DNA from: Tridacna crocea
Taxonomy: Eukaryota > Mollusca > Bivalvia > Cardiida > Cardiidae
NCBI GenBank assembly: GCA_943736015.1
Contig: OX031064.1
Span: 32,611,361 to 32,675,360 of the forward strand
Direction: 5' to 3'
Length of the DNA stretch: 64,000 nt
Shown here: positions 1-11,379 of the stretch, piece by piece
Numbering within the stretch: the first letter of the stretch is position 1
Layout of the letters: each line of letters opens with the position of its first letter
Notes under the pieces: model-generated
What the model was told of the DNA's origin: nothing
The model's input: the letters and a program-made list of their open reading frames with translations, nothing else
Databases searched by the model: none
Made by a program: the position numbers and the translations under genes

Positions 1-235
1 CATATTAAAGATTATTGACAACTCCACTTGTTTTCAGCTGGTTTTTAACCAATTTTATCCTTGGTTTATGAAACAATAATCAATCATCTGTCTTCCCACC
101 AAACATTGCCCTTAATGGCAGCATGGCTGCACAGATTATAATGGATTAAAAATGTATTTTCCTTTCTTAATTACCTCCCATTTTTGATTCTTGAAGGGAC
201 TTCAACAAAAATACAACCATGGATTGTTGCTTGTT

Positions 236-321
236 GTCAGCATTTTCTCCTTTTCCCACAAAGATTTCAGAAGGCTTCTTTCTCACGTTGGCTAGAGGTT
301 GGGATTGTATGGTAAAGAGTT
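236..321 (-). mobile_element. TTAA-hairpin MITE, half copy
   Basis: Only one core arm (CAGCATTTTCTCC) and the left end in reverse orientation, ending GGTAAAGAGTTA. Confidence 0.7.
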
Positions 322-419
322 ACAACAACAGAGAATCTTCAGTCTAGAAATATGACCCATTTTTAATAATGGCAATTCTAAGGTTGCTTTTGACTCTCTT
401 GTGGTACTGCATAGCAAAC

Positions 420-478
420 AGCCATGTTCATCAAAATATGCAGTCTGATCTTGATCTGCACTGGCCACAAAGGCTGGT
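420..478. repeat. GATC-hairpin (F family) fragment
   Basis: ATGCAGTCTGATCTTGATC and CACTGGCCAC match the F-family copies at 13.8 and 26.5 kb. Confidence 0.5.
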
Positions 479-523
479 TTAGTTGTGAAAGGTGCTTTAA
501 AGATACATCTTTTGCCCTTCTTT

Positions 524-575
524 TACCCTGGTAACCAGCATTTTCTCCTATTCCCAGAATTTTAACCTTTCTCAA
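524..575. mobile_element. TTAA-hairpin MITE fragment
   Basis: CTGGTAACCAGCATTTTCTC centre only. Confidence 0.55.
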
Positions 576-617
576 AAGATATTTTCAATTTTCACTTTTG
601 ATTTTTTTTTCTATAAA

Positions 618-3600
618 TGCTATCTGGGCAACTTCAAAAAAAATGAAGCAAAAGTGTGACATTGGGGGTCAAATTTCAAACCTGTTTTATCATGGCGCTT
701 TTTCTATTTTTTTGACTAGGAGACATCCAAGTTCAAGGAACAAGCACTTCTACACGCAAAAAAAATGTAGAACTTGACCAAAATTAATGTTTTAATATTT
801 TTTTCATCAATTTTTTTCAATTTGTTAGTTGACAAAAGAATTGATACTACACACAGGCATTAAGAAAAATGTCAATCTTTTTAATTTAGCTTTAGGGGGA
901 AGTGTTTAGGGCACCATTTTAACACAATTTTTCTCACACATATCTATTTATTTTTTTCTTATAGGATTTTTTTTAGTATTTGAGCCGTATATTTTCATTC
1001 GACACATCCCAAAGTTTTTTTCACTGGGAAAATGGGCAAGCTAAAATGAAAAAACATATATGTTAATATCAATGAAGGTATTGCCAAAGCATATGTAAAA
1101 TTTTAATTGGTTATGATGAATATCAGAGTTGTTAGGTCTGTGTCAAAAACATGACATTATTTAGAAAAAAAATGTTACACTTGTGACACTTTCAAAACTA
1201 AGGGTTTTTGTTTAAAATTTGCATTCTAATACCAAATTCTTTTCACATTTAGAATCTTTTGGTAATCACAAATGATTAAAGAGCAATTTGCAAGTAACCT
1301 TTCAACTTTAGGAGGAACAATGAAGAAAAATGATAAGGGAAGCTATTCTTATCTAAATTGGCAATATTGTTTTACTTTTTTCACAAATGACTCATGAAAG
1401 TGGTAGAATCTCTCATTCTGCAAACAGTTATAAACTATCAAATCATAATAAAACAATTTGTTATAAGTTTAAAGCCCCTGCCATAATCTGTAGGCTAGTT
1501 TTAAAGGTACCTTATATGCTACACTTGTGACAAAAGTAGTAATAATGACAAAAATAATTATTTTACTTCAGTACCTGGTTTTTATTTTCAAGTTCTTTAC
1601 CATGCAACAAAATTATTGGCTTGCTCCAATAGAAACTGCTTACAACACATTTAAGGTGTGTAAAATTGTAGAATTGAGCATTGATAGGGTAGAAAACATC
1701 GGGTGGAAAAGGATAAAATGCGGTGTACCACCATTTTCTCTCTTTTTAGAGGAGTGAAAGAGATTTAACCCTTTACCAAAAGATAACATTTTAGACTTGT
1801 CAAAATTGAAAGCCTTTGCAGACAATATTTTTAATAAATGTGATCAGCATTTTCTCCTTTTCCCACAATGTTTTTCAAAGGCTTCGTTCTCAGGGTCCTC
1901 GAAAGTAGGTATTATGTGGTAATGGGTTAAATGGAATCTGTAACAAACCAACTACTTTTTCTCTCAACACACAATATGAAAGGGGAAATCATCAAATGAG
2001 CATACAATCATGTTTGATGAGTTTCTTGAAGTAGTTATCAGTTTTCTGGCATGTTCTTACTCTGAACAAACTTGTTGAGGGCTCCTAATTTTTGTTCAAG
2101 ATTTTTGTTAACACCCTTCTGAAAGTGAGATATAAGCTTTTACATTTCTTTGTGATCAATTTCAATAAAGTGATAAATTTTCTGTGAAAGTCAGGATTGG
2201 CCTTTATGAATTACTTGTACAGTTTAAGCTTTGAATAAAGTAGATGCCATCTAACAACTGGAATACCTCCAATCAACACAGTGTCTCTTTTGTTTGGCAA
2301 TTTTTTGGAGTTTTCTTCTAGGAAAAGACTTTTGTCCTTGCTTTCTTTTTGAAATAACCTCTATATCAAATGATGAATCCTTTTTTCTCTGCTGTTTTAC
2401 TTTCTGTACAAAGTTCTTGCTTCTATTACAGCCTTCTTAATTTTTTACTTCTGTTTTAGTCCTAGGTCAGTTTTTAAGTCTCTTTCGTCACTTTCTTACA
2501 CATGCTTTGAAGCTTGAAAATTTCTTTTCACATGTATTGGCAAAGGATTTACCTTTATATTGTAACTTAACAACAAGTCTGAAGTTCATTTTTCAGTTTC
2601 TTTAACTAGCTGTGGAATTAAAAAATTTATAATGATTAATTCTTGAAATGTATGATTTTTGTCACAAGTGTAACATTTTAGGGCATCTTACTGATTTTGG
2701 CAAAAACCACCAGATTTCCTTTGAAATTAATTGTAATCTTTTGACTTTTAGGTACATAAATAATTTAACATTATATCTGACTGAAAAAACTGAAATGAAT
2801 CTGTATAATAAAACAGATATCTGATGCCATTTTCCTGCTATATCTTAGTTTTATAGATCTATTAAAATTTCTTTCACAGAATTGCTAAAATCTCTATAAA
2901 TATGCATGATGAAAGAACTGTGATGCTTCATAAGTATTACATTGACTATTAGAGCAATGTAGGTATTTAAATGAGCTCTGTACATGTGTATGTTATACAT
3001 GCTCAAAATGTGTTACACTTGTGACATCAGTTGAGACCTGCTGGCGAGGTCCACTGCTCACTCATTTAAATAAAATTGACATCACTGGCATCTTTTGACT
3101 TCCCGGATCAGGAAAATAGCAAATAGTGATATGTTATTCGAAGATTAAAGAAATACTGATGTCTGAAACATCAAATGTTACACTTGTGACATTTTTAGGT
3201 CATGTTGATCAAGCCAGGCTATACAACAGGTGTTGTATTTGTCTGTTGAAAAGACATTTTTTTATTGTTTCTAATACATTGCTGTTTATAAAAAAAACTT
3301 ACCCAGAATGTTAAATTTCATCTATTCTCACTGGTAGCTTTAGAAAATCAGAGCACATGAAAAATTGTGCTCCCTTAAGCTCAAGGGGTAGGTGTATATA
3401 AATATTAGGATATTTGTTCCAACAATTCCAAAGTGGGTGGAAATGACGTCAGCTTGAAAATAATATACCTAAGTACACATACTGTGAACCTTGATAATAT
3501 ATACTCACAACTGTAAGCAAGATTAACAAATGAAGAACAGGGTATTTTAAAAATGTCACACTAAAAGTGTTACACTTGTTACTTTTTTTGATACATTTTG

Positions 3601-3772
3601 GTCCATAACTCTAGAACGCGTAATGTTAGAATAATGAAACTTGGCAGGATTATGGAAAACCACAATCTACACATGATAAGATTAAAAAAATAAGAATTTT
3701 ATATTTTGAATTAACAAAATCCTATGTTAGAGAAAAAGCTTCATTTTTTTTTAAGTTGCCCATCTGAGCTTT
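618..3772. mobile_element. Candidate 3.1-kb DNA transposon with inverted ends
   Basis: The left end reads TGGGCAACTTCAAAAAAAAT...GAAGC (about 624-648). The reverse complement of the right end (about 3738-3766) reads TGGGCAACTTAAAAAAAAAT...GAAGC. Between these inverted ends lie at least five close copies, in both orientations, of a 16-mer TGTTACACTTGTGACA (near 1174, 1516, 2660, 3010, 3175; a degraded one near 3570). No open frame longer than about 80 codons remains, so it is non-autonomous or decayed. Superfamily not assigned; no clear target duplication was found. Confidence 0.5.
1651..1930 (-). mobile_element. Two TTAA-hairpin MITE copies, partial, adjacent
   Basis: 1651-1760 is a degraded part with a TGGAAAAGG arm. 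1765-1930 runs TTAA to TTAA in reverse orientation but has lost one core arm (GATCAGCATTTTCTCC). Both lie inside the 3.1-kb candidate transposon, so they inserted after it. Confidence 0.7.
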
Positions 3773-3803
3773 GACTAATCAAGAGTTTCATTGTGTGGCA
3801 GAG

Positions 3804-4033
3804 TTAAACCTCTACAGTGTGTAATACCGAGCTTTTATGACCCTAAGAAATTAGCCTTATGAAAACATTTTAGGAAAAGGAGAAAATGCTGGTCACCAGC
3901 ATTTTCTCCTTTTCCCACAATGTTTTCTACCCTCCCAAAGACAAATTCCAGCACTTGAGCCGTATCTAAATTGTCGTCTGCAAATGCTTTCAAGTTTGAC
4001 AAGTCTGCAGTTTTATTGTTTAATAAGGAGTTA
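3804..4033 (+). mobile_element. TTAA-hairpin MITE, near full length
   Basis: Perfect core palindrome AGGAAAAGGAGAAAATGCTG...CAGCATTTTCTCCTTTTCC with a GGTCACC loop; the right end has TCGTCTGCAAATGCTTTCAA. Confidence 0.8.
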
Positions 4034-4309
4034 GGCACAGGGTTACTAATTTTGGTGAAGGGACATCTTGGACTTGATACAAGGGCCCCATGAGGGAAGA
4101 CATTTAATTGGCATTTTGTGATAATGTTATCACTAATTACCAGTACCTGGAATGGATCAGTCTTTTAGGCTGGCCACCAATGTATCAAAACAATTTATTT
4201 AGAATCTGGGCTCAGTCTTTCAAACAATAGCATGTTTTCAAAAATTGTTTTTAGCATGGTTCCTCTATCAAACTGTACGTAGAATACTTAAGAAATAATC
4301 TTAAGAATC

Positions 4310-4538
4310 TTAACCCTTTACCCTATAAGGCATTTCTGTGGTATCTTAAATTGACCCTAAATAACAGCAAGGATGAAGCCGTTTCTTATGTGTATATGAC
4401 ACCATTTGATAGCATAGAAAACATTGTGGCAAAAGGTGAAATTGCTCGTCACGAGCAATTTCACCTTTTGTCACAATGTTTTCCAAAGGCTCCTACAAGC
4501 AATGCGTAGAAATGAGTATCTATGGAGTAAAGGGTTAA
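4310..4538 (+). mobile_element. TTAA-hairpin MITE, CGAGCAATTTCACC core (subfamily 2)
   Basis: TTAA at both ends, termini CCCTTTACCCCATAAGG and GGAGTAAAGGG. The core is GGCAAAAGGTGAAATTGCTCGT, CACGAGCAATTTCACC (quoted in parts), a different palindrome in the same frame of ACATTGTGG..CCACAATGTT. Sister copies at 21308, 39111, 59448. Confidence 0.85.
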
Positions 4539-4680
4539 GCTATCATCCTTATGGATTATTTATTGTGCCTCATAACTCACAACTGTGGTTTATTGAACGA
4601 TAAATCATGATAGAAAGAAGATCATTTTGATTCTAACATGGCCAATTCTTAATGAAAGGCAAACAAATTCAAACTTAGAG

Positions 4681-4763
4681 TATTTTTAGTTTAAACATAT
4701 TTATTTTACATCGATTGAGAAACAAGTTCTTACAACTTATACTAATCTCTCTCGATTCTGCTT
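4681..4763 (-). mobile_element. SINE 3' end, 5'-truncated, with 10-bp target duplication
   Basis: Reverse orientation of the SINE tail seen at 40226-40320 (AACTTGTTTCTCAATCGATG, AAATAAATATGTTTAAACT). Flanked by the perfect direct repeat AAACTTAGAG (4671-4680 and 4764-4773). The empty copy at 35.86 kb has only one such stretch. Confidence 0.85.
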
Positions 4764-4822
4764 AAACTTAGAGTAAAAACGGTGATGGAGATTATGTTCC
4801 ATTGCATAACTCACTCACTGAA

Positions 4823-5227
4823 CATCTTTGTGAGCAAAGGTTACGATCACTACCTGGATCTTACCTTGGCTGATTGAGCTCGATTTCAAGATTCCTGTGA
4901 TGCGCCCTCTATTGGATGCTGGTTATTACCCCCCGTTACATCATATTTCTAAAAGCCAATGAAATATCATTTTACAAATCGCTTACGAATACACATGAAG
5001 CGATAAGCAGACATCCATGTGGGTTTCCATGTTGACCTTATATTCGAAAGGTAGCGACCTTGTTTTATTTTTATCAAAGATGAAATGCTACGAGCGATTC
5101 ATTCATTGCAGTTAGAGCTGGTTGCATCCAATAAAAAAGCGTATCAGGTGAATGTAAAAATCAAATCAAATCGATCCGCCAAGGGTAGAGTAGTGTAGTG
5201 AATTGTTAGCCTTGGCTTGCGAAGAGG
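4823..5227. mobile_element. C element (MULE-like MITE), 9-bp duplication
   Basis: 405 bp with ends CATCTTTGTGAGCAAAGG and CCTTGGCTTGCGAAGAGG, inverted repeats of each other with some decay. Flanked by the 9-bp direct repeat CTCACTGAA. A 9-bp duplication is typical of Mutator-like elements. Confidence 0.8.
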
Positions 5228-5439
5228 CTCACTGAATGACGTCACTCGATATAGGATGACATCACTCTGCATGGATTGTCACAGATTTTACCATGCTTTC
5301 CTTGCACTGTGTTTATGGAGCCAAATTCGCATGTCATGTTAGAATAATGCATGAAGCATGATGCAAAACTGAAGAGAGAATGAAAGATAAAAACTACAAG
5401 CAAAAACTTGGCATTCATTTCTGAGATGTAATTAGCTCT

Positions 5440-5860
5440 TTCCAAGATAACAAAAGATGCATCTGTCCAAATTGAAAGAGCACGCAGACAAAACTTGCAG
5501 TTAAATGTGAATCAAATGGTGGAATTTGTTCTAGAATTTAGAATAGGTAGAAAACATAGTTTAAAAACAAAAAACATCTTGGTCTACATTCACCAACCAT
5601 TCTTAAGAACGTTCTTTGTCTTATTCTTCAAGATTTCCTGACTGTGAAAGTAACAGAACTTCTGATTGGCTAAACCATTGGGCTTAGCCAGTCAGAAGTT
5701 CTGTTACTTTCACATTGACAAAATTTTGAAGAGTAAGACTAGGAATGTTCATAAGAATGGTTGGTGAATACAGACCCTCAGGTAACTATCATTTTGCTCT
5801 TTTTCCAACAATGTCTTGAAAAGTCGTTTTCATCAATGTCATTAGAGCTCTAGATTTTCT
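5440..5860. mobile_element. Degraded TTAA-hairpin MITE interrupted by a foldback element
   Basis: Remnants CCAAATTGAAAG, GGTAGAAAACAT before and GGTAACTATCATTTTGCTC, CAACAATGTCTTGAAAAG after the B element at 5582-5776. Confidence 0.45.
5582..5776. mobile_element. B foldback element
   Basis: Almost fully palindromic: TTCACCAACCATTCTTAAGA and its inverse TTCATAAGAATGGTTGGTGAA at the ends, and GATTGGCTAAACCAT / GGCTTAGCCAGTCAG at the centre. Non-coding. Sister copies at 6636, 16323, 34501, 40009, 44150. Confidence 0.85.
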
Positions 5861-6041
5861 GGTAGTCAGGGTTCACTCTTTACAAGACATATAATTTTAA
5901 CTTCACAGCCATGCCAGATATTAAATTGCCAAGATGACGAAGTAAAATTGGCTCAGTTGATAGGACCTATCATTTTTCCGGGTAGAAGACATTATGGAAG
6001 AAGGGAAAAAAATGAATATTACTAGTTTTTCTTTAAACCAG

Positions 6042-6135
6042 CAGTGTGTAAAAGCCCAAATATCTGCCATGAAAGTCAGGGATTATTTTGGGAAAGGTTT
6101 ATTACTTGACAGTGCACCTGTTGTGTTTTCTTTAC
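6042..6135 (+). CDS. Candidate small exon (KVRDYFGKG)
   Basis: Bounded by a pyrimidine-rich acceptor (TTTTTCTTTAAACCAG) and a strong donor, C|GTATGT. The phase-0 frame reads 31 codons, QCVKAQISAMKVRDYFGKGL and then LLDSAPVVFSL, leaving phase 1. Composition looks coding. It could be a 5' exon of the HEAT-repeat gene; the link is inferred only from strand and compatible phases. Confidence 0.35.
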
Positions 6136-6330
6136 GTATGTGTTGAAGTGTTCTTGCAGAACAAAACGCAATTATTTATCAGAATAAAAAACAAACTCGT
6201 CTGGTAAAAAACACCCAAACCTCATTCATATGGTGTTGGTACAGTATTTAGGCTGTTTTTTGCAGTCTGATTTATGGCAGAGCTTTTCTAAGAACTAGTT
6301 ACTGCATAGTTTAGCTTCTAACAATCCGGA

Positions 6331-6544
6331 GTTTTAATCAACCCTGAGTAAGAAAGCCATTGAAAACCAAGTTGAAGGAAAAGGAGAAAATGCTGGTAGC
6401 CAGCATTTTCTCCTTTTCTCAAAATGTTTTCTACCATTTCAAATCATTTTTCTATTTTTTTTAAATCATATTTGAAGATATTATGGTCTGCAAAACTTTT
6501 GAATTTGGAAAAATCTTAAAGTTTGTTGCATGGTGAAGAGTTAA
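6331..6544 (+). mobile_element. TTAA-hairpin MITE
   Basis: Core GGAAAAGGAGAAAATGCTGG with a GTAGCC centre and matching arm; ends GGTGAAGAGTTAA. Left end decayed. Confidence 0.75.
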
Positions 6545-6584
6545 AGAGTCTGTAGAGAAGAGACTTTCAAACAAAATTTAGGGT

Positions 6585-6875
6585 AAACATTTAGGGAAAC
6601 ATTGAAGAAAACGGAGAAAATGCTGCTTAAGCCAGGACCCGTATTCAACAATCATTCTCAAGAATGTTCTTTGCCTTATTTTCTAGAATTTTCAAAACTT
6701 GTAGGTAACACAACTTCTAATTGGCTAAACCATTCGGTTTAGCCAATCAGAAGTTGTGTTACTTACAAAATTAATTTGAAAACCTTGGAGAATAAGACTA
6801 AGAATATTCTCAAGAATGGCTTGTGAATACCAGTCCAACATTTTCCCCATTTCCTTTAATGTTTTCCCCCATTTA
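6585..6875 (+). mobile_element. TTAA-hairpin MITE remnant holding a B element
   Basis: AACGGAGAAAATGCTG stops at the B element (6636) and a second arm, ACATTTTCCCCATTTCC, resumes at 6838. Confidence 0.5.
6636..6837. mobile_element. B foldback element
   Basis: GACCCGTATTCAACAATCAT to GGCTTGTGAATACCAGTCC with the GATTGGCTAAACCATTCGG / TTTAGCCAATC centre. Confidence 0.85.
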
Positions 6876-7096
6876 AATTGTTTCCTGTACTTTGAGGAAG
6901 CATCATTACTTTTGATTCAAATTTAATTTGTTACCAGCTTATACTTTCAACTAAGTCCAAAATAGTAACAGTCCTTTGGTAAAGCATTCATGAATCATTG
7001 TTATTTTTACAAAGAATTGTTACTAAAACTGTTGAGACTGTTTGATAAAAAAGACAAAGGCATTTATGGTCATAAAAGTTTGCCTTTATAATGACT

Positions 7097-7324
7097 GAAC
7101 TCTTTACCAAACGACAAAATTGTAGATTTGTCTAAATTGAAAGCCCTTGCAGATGACAGAATAAATGTGACTCAGAAATTGAAATTTGGTATGGGAAGGA
7201 TAGAAAACATTGTGGGAAAAGAAGAAAATGCTGGTTACCAGTATTTTCTTCTTTTCCCACAATATTTTCAAAAGGTTTCTTTCTCAGGGTCGTTAAAAGT
7301 CAGGATTCTGTGGCAAAGAGTTAA
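7097..7324 (-). mobile_element. TTAA-hairpin MITE, arm-matched AAGAAG variant
   Basis: The core arm is GGGAAAAGAAGAAAATGCTG and the other arm carries the matching CTTCTTTTCCC, so the G-to-A change is present on both arms. Confidence 0.8.
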
Positions 7325-7424
7325 ATAATGCAATGAGTGTTACACACCATTAAAACATCAGGAGTCAAATTTTTTTACAGAACAGTGCTCATAGAAAATT
7401 GTATTTTAAATGCCTCAGATAATC

Positions 7425-7583
7425 ATTGTTGGAAATGGAGAAAATACTAGGTATGGAATTTTCTCCATTTCCCACAATACTTTCTTAGCTCTTAGAGAGA
7501 CAGAAATCTTCTTTTGAGGTATATTTAATTTGCCGTCTGCAAATGCTTTCATTTTGGTGAAGTGGAAAATGTTGTACTTTGGT
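7425..7583 (+). mobile_element. TTAA-hairpin MITE, divergent
   Basis: AAATGGAGAAAATACTAG / GGAATTTTCTCCATTTCCC core and a CCGTCTGCAAATGCTTTCA right end. Confidence 0.6.
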
Positions 7584-7743
7584 TTTTATTAAAATGATGC
7601 AAAGGATATGAGTGTAGAACAAATTAAATTAAAATTTTACAAATTACTATTGCATTACTGTAATAACGAAACCATTCAGACATAGAGTTAGAGCAAGTTC
7701 GTAAAGTTTTTCTTGACGAGAGAGATTGTTAAATCTAAACTCT

Positions 7744-8128
7744 TCCAATAATCAGGGTGATACCTCGGTCACAAATAAAACGGGCGCCGGAAAATTTCGT
7801 GCAATTTCACTGATTCAAATATTTGAGACATTGTCTGAGTGCCGTACAATTTTAAGACATTTTGCTCAAGCAGTCACATATCAAACAGGCATTGGATGGC
7901 AGTTTCTTTAGAAATGCCGTGTGTGCACTTTTCAGTTCAGATAGGCATCGGGCACGGACAGCACAGACATATCTTAAACCTCAAAACAGCATCTCAAAAT
8001 TGAACTGCCTCCGTTTAAATTAAACTGCCACCGCACGGTCGCCGTGGGGTACCTGGACAATTGTGTCAAAATCTCCTGAAAAACTCTCTGTCCAGCAGCA
8101 GTTGGTTATTTGTGACTGGAGCATAAAA
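7744..8128. mobile_element. Possible DNA element with CACAAATAA inverted ends
   Basis: TCGGTCACAAATAAAACGGG near the left and GGTTATTTGTGACTGGAG near the right are inverted copies. Nothing coding is seen between. Boundaries approximate. Confidence 0.35.
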
Positions 8129-8134
8129 TGGGTA

Positions 8135-8356
8135 TTTACTCTTTGCCAAACAACACAATTTTAGACTATTCATAAAAATAGTATTGGAAAGGGAGAAAAT
8201 GCTGGTAACCTGAGTATTTTCATCCTTTTCCACAAAGTTTTCTACCCTGTCAAAGGTAAATTGCACCATTATAATAATGAGCCACTTTGAAATTGCCGTC
8301 TGCAAATGCTTTCAATTTGGATAGATTCAAAGTTTTGCTGTGTGGTAACGTGTTTA
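8135..8356. mobile_element. TTAA-hairpin MITE with two right ends
   Basis: The left side starts CTCTTTGCCAAACAACACAA (an inverted right end) and the right side has GCCGTCTGCAAATGCTTTCA (a right end), so both arms are of right type around the core. Confidence 0.6.
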
Positions 8357-8509
8357 AAAACATTGGATTTATTTGTAAAGGGTTAAAAAAGGTATAAAAC
8401 TGTCACTCACTTAGGTTTTATCAACCATATGTTATACATATTACAGCCCAAGGCTTATCAGTTTACTTAACTGTTCCTGTGAAATAACAAACTATCAAGA
8501 CCTCTGCAG

Positions 8510-8565
8510 GTCTGTTATTGCCAGGCTGTCTGGGTACCAGCAAGGAGATCTGTCTTGTCTGGAGA
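8510..8565 (+). CDS. Candidate small exon
   Basis: After CCTCTGCAG, two bases complete a split codon (compatible with the phase-1 end at 6135) and 18 codons follow (LLLPGCLGTSKEICLVWR) up to a weak GTATAA donor in phase 0, the phase of the candidate exon at 12283. Short and unproven. Confidence 0.2.
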
Positions 8566-8629
8566 GTATAATTCAAGATGAATGGAACCTGATTCTTATA
8601 AACACATAGACTGCGAAGCTCCACTCATT

Positions 8630-8705
8630 GACATTTTGCAGATGATGTAGATCATGATTAGACTGCACATTGTGTGCAGTCTGATCTCAGATCTTCACTT
8701 TTCCA
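8630..8705. repeat. F-family GATC hairpin
   Basis: TTTTGCAGATGATGTAGATC, ATGATTAGACTGCACA / TGTGCAGTCTGATC inverted repeat. Confidence 0.6.
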
Positions 8706-9178
8706 GTAATTTTTTTCTAAAAATACATTTTAACTGGTAGTCTTTTGTAACCTCAACCTAAGAAATGGAGTGTGTATACCAGTTTCACCATGTCTGTCTG
8801 TCGGTCAATCTGTCCTCTTGTAGACTTTATTGTTTCCACCCTGTAACTGAAAAGCTGTTTCTCCGATAACAACTTTACACAAGTGTTGCTAATGACCCAA
8901 GAAGGTGTCCTCTTCTTTTTGGATTGCATTGGTCAAAGGTCAAGGTCATTGGTGATTTTAGTTTAAAAATTGTTTCCAAGATCTAACCCAATAGCTGTTC
9001 TACTTTAAACCCTAATGCCTTGATCTTTACGTGGTGTCTTTCCGTAGATCAAGCCATGTAGATTTTATATAAGCTCACCAACTGTCAAAAAATGATTTGT
9101 AACTGATTTAGATATTCCAATAGCTGGCAAGTCATGACTCAAAAAAGACAGTAGAAAATGATTTTCAATGGTATTTCC

Positions 9179-9393
9179 TTAACCCATTACCACACAATCC
9201 CAGGTTACTGAGAAAGAAGCCTTTAGAAAACATTGTGGGAAAAGGAGAAAATGCTGGTAACCACAATGTTTTCCCACAATGTTTTCTACCCTTCACAAGA
9301 CAAATTTCAAATTTTAAGTCACTTTTATTTTGTCGTCTGCAAGTGCTTTCAAATTGGACCAGTTCAAAATATTGCCGTTTGGTAATGGGTTAA
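9179..9393 (+). mobile_element. TTAA-hairpin MITE, full length
   Basis: TTAA both ends; termini CCCATTACCACACAATCCC and TTTGGTAATGGG. The core right arm is altered (CACAATGTTTTCCCAC). Confidence 0.85.
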
Positions 9394-9536
9394 TAGGCTA
9401 CATAGCCTCTTTTCGTATTTTTGGAATTCACACCAGAGACTCCAAACACAAGTGGCAACGTCATAGTCATTATCAATAACATTTAGACTACAAGGATTCA
9501 ATCTGATGGTATCATATCAGATGCAATATATAGAGG

Positions 9537-9693
9537 ATATTTGTTTTTTTCGGTGAAAGATCGAAATTTATTTCATCGAGTGGACACCATCGGTAATATT
9601 TTCACAAGTGGCACAGCCACTCGTGAAAATATTACTGATGGTGTTCACAAGATGAAATAAATTTCGATCTTTCACCGAAAAAAACAAATATTC
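9537..9693. repeat. Long inverted repeat (about 70-bp arms)
   Basis: ATTTGTTTTTTTCGGTGAAA, GATCGAAATTTATTTCATC and GGTAATATTTTCAC recur in inverted order to 9693, around a short AAGTGGCACAGCCACT centre. The sequence to about 9980 (with ATTTTATGC, GATCGAAAAATATTTTCACT) probably belongs to the same element. Confidence 0.8.
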
Positions 9694-9984
9694 TATTTAT
9701 TTTATGCTTTTAACCCTTTCTGGGAGGAGCTTTATCAAAATTCAGTACAGTTCTTTTCCTTTATTCCCCGTGGTGTATCCCTCCCTCATAGCAAAGTTAC
9801 GTCAAGCGCGAGAAATCTAAGGTATATGACGTCATATTTCCCATCTGGTTGTTAGGCACGCGCAATTTACCTAGGTGACAAGAACTTGAAAATCAGTATT
9901 TTCACTGGTGATACCAGTGTAAGATCGAAAAATATTTTCACTGCCATTTCTCGATATCCTACCGGAAAGCATGAAATAAAGAGT

Positions 9985-10860
9985 TACAAATGGCAAAAAC
10001 TGTCACCCAGTTAAAAAAACTTTTTACCAAATAACAACAGTTTGCCAAACTGAAACCTTTTGCATAAAAGTTTAAAGATACCTGTCTACAGCCGGTGACC
10101 AGAAACGCTGTTAAATTTAAAAAAAGTTACAATGGTAAAGAAATCTGTCCTTTGTGTACACAAGGATAAATTATTGACATATATGGTGTAACTTAAAAAA
10201 AAGAAACACGTAGGTTTGTGTTAGAAATCAAAAATTGGTCAGAAGAAAACTGGCTGACGATCAAAGCAGTAAACAGTGGCGGTCCATTACGGAGATTTAT
10301 CGTTGGTTTCCACCTACAGTTGGATATGGTTTAACTTGCATATAGACCTCGACCTCTGTTGAAAATCAAGGGGGCAACAGAGAAGCCTACATTTTCCTTT
10401 GTTTATCTCAATATACTCAGATTGAAGTTCAAATATAGTCATGCGACAAAATGCATGATCATCATACGAATCTACCCGAGTGTATAACGGCTATCCAAAA
10501 TCTTCGATTCAAAAACCGGAAATGACGAGTCTGTTTACATAGCTGGCCACAACTCGGCGAAAGGCATTTTCTATCGACCGTAATCTACGCAACCTTGCAA
10601 CCGTCAGGCACAATATTTGGCACAAAGATGTAAGAATGACTATATTTTGATAAAATACATGCAAAATGAGTTAAAACTGGCTTAAAATGAGTATAACTGC
10701 CTCTTTAATAGCTCCTGTTAAAGTTTACTGGTAATTACAAGCTGGCACAGAATTTTCTTTGGGAAAAAAAAAACAGAAACCACCTGATGCCTTGTGGTTA
10801 TACATGATTGACATTAACACTCATGTACCAAACAGTATACAATTTGACCCATAACAGTCT
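9985..10860. other. No gene or clear repeat recognised
   Basis: Mixed-composition sequence with no convincing exon, hairpin or repeat that I could match elsewhere in the window. Confidence 0.4.
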
Positions 10861-10870
10861 GAAATATCAG

Positions 10871-10965
10871 AAATGAGACATTTTGAAAACACGGTTGAAA
10901 AAGGAGAAAATGCTTTTTACAACTTAGCTTTTTCTCCTTTTCCCCACAATATTTTCAACTATTTT
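10871..10965. mobile_element. TTAA-hairpin MITE core
   Basis: AAGGAGAAAATGCTTTTTAC, AGCTTTTTCTCCTTTTCCCC, then CAATATTTTCAAC. Confidence 0.6.
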
Positions 10966-11077
10966 ATAGAGAAGTCTCATAATCTAAGTCACATTTTGAT
11001 TGATTACTTAGACTTATTAAATTTATGCTTTTAAATACAGACATGGCTAAAGCCTTTCTGTTGAATTAAACATAAAG

Positions 11078-11230
11078 TTGATGAGGTCTAAGGCTGCAAA
11101 GTGATACTCAAGGACCTTTTGCAGACTGTGTAGATCATGATCAGACTCTACAGAAGGAGATACTTTTTCCCCAAAAATTACTTTTTATTAAAATGGCAAT
11201 ATTTAGATTATTTAGCATAGCTGAATTATG
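11078..11230. repeat. F-family copy
   Basis: GGACCTTTTGCAGACTGTGT, AGATCATGATCAGACTC, then ATGGCAATATTT as in the 26.5-kb copy. Confidence 0.55.
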
Positions 11231-11379
11231 CTGACTTTCGATCTACTGTTTGGTACTGATTGGTAAAAAATGTAGACATGTTTAATTTCATGTAGGGCCC
11301 CTTCCATATTTGCCTTCTGTCTTTTTAAAGACATTTCCTGTTTCTTGTTGGCATGAAAGTTTCACTTAATTTATTTAGT

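Larger units (their letters stand above)
4543..5370. repeat. H repeat, copy 1, split by two insertions
   Basis: Matches the uninterrupted copy at 35672-36020 on both sides of a SINE fragment (4681-4763) and a 405-bp DNA element (4823-5227). Confidence 0.8.
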
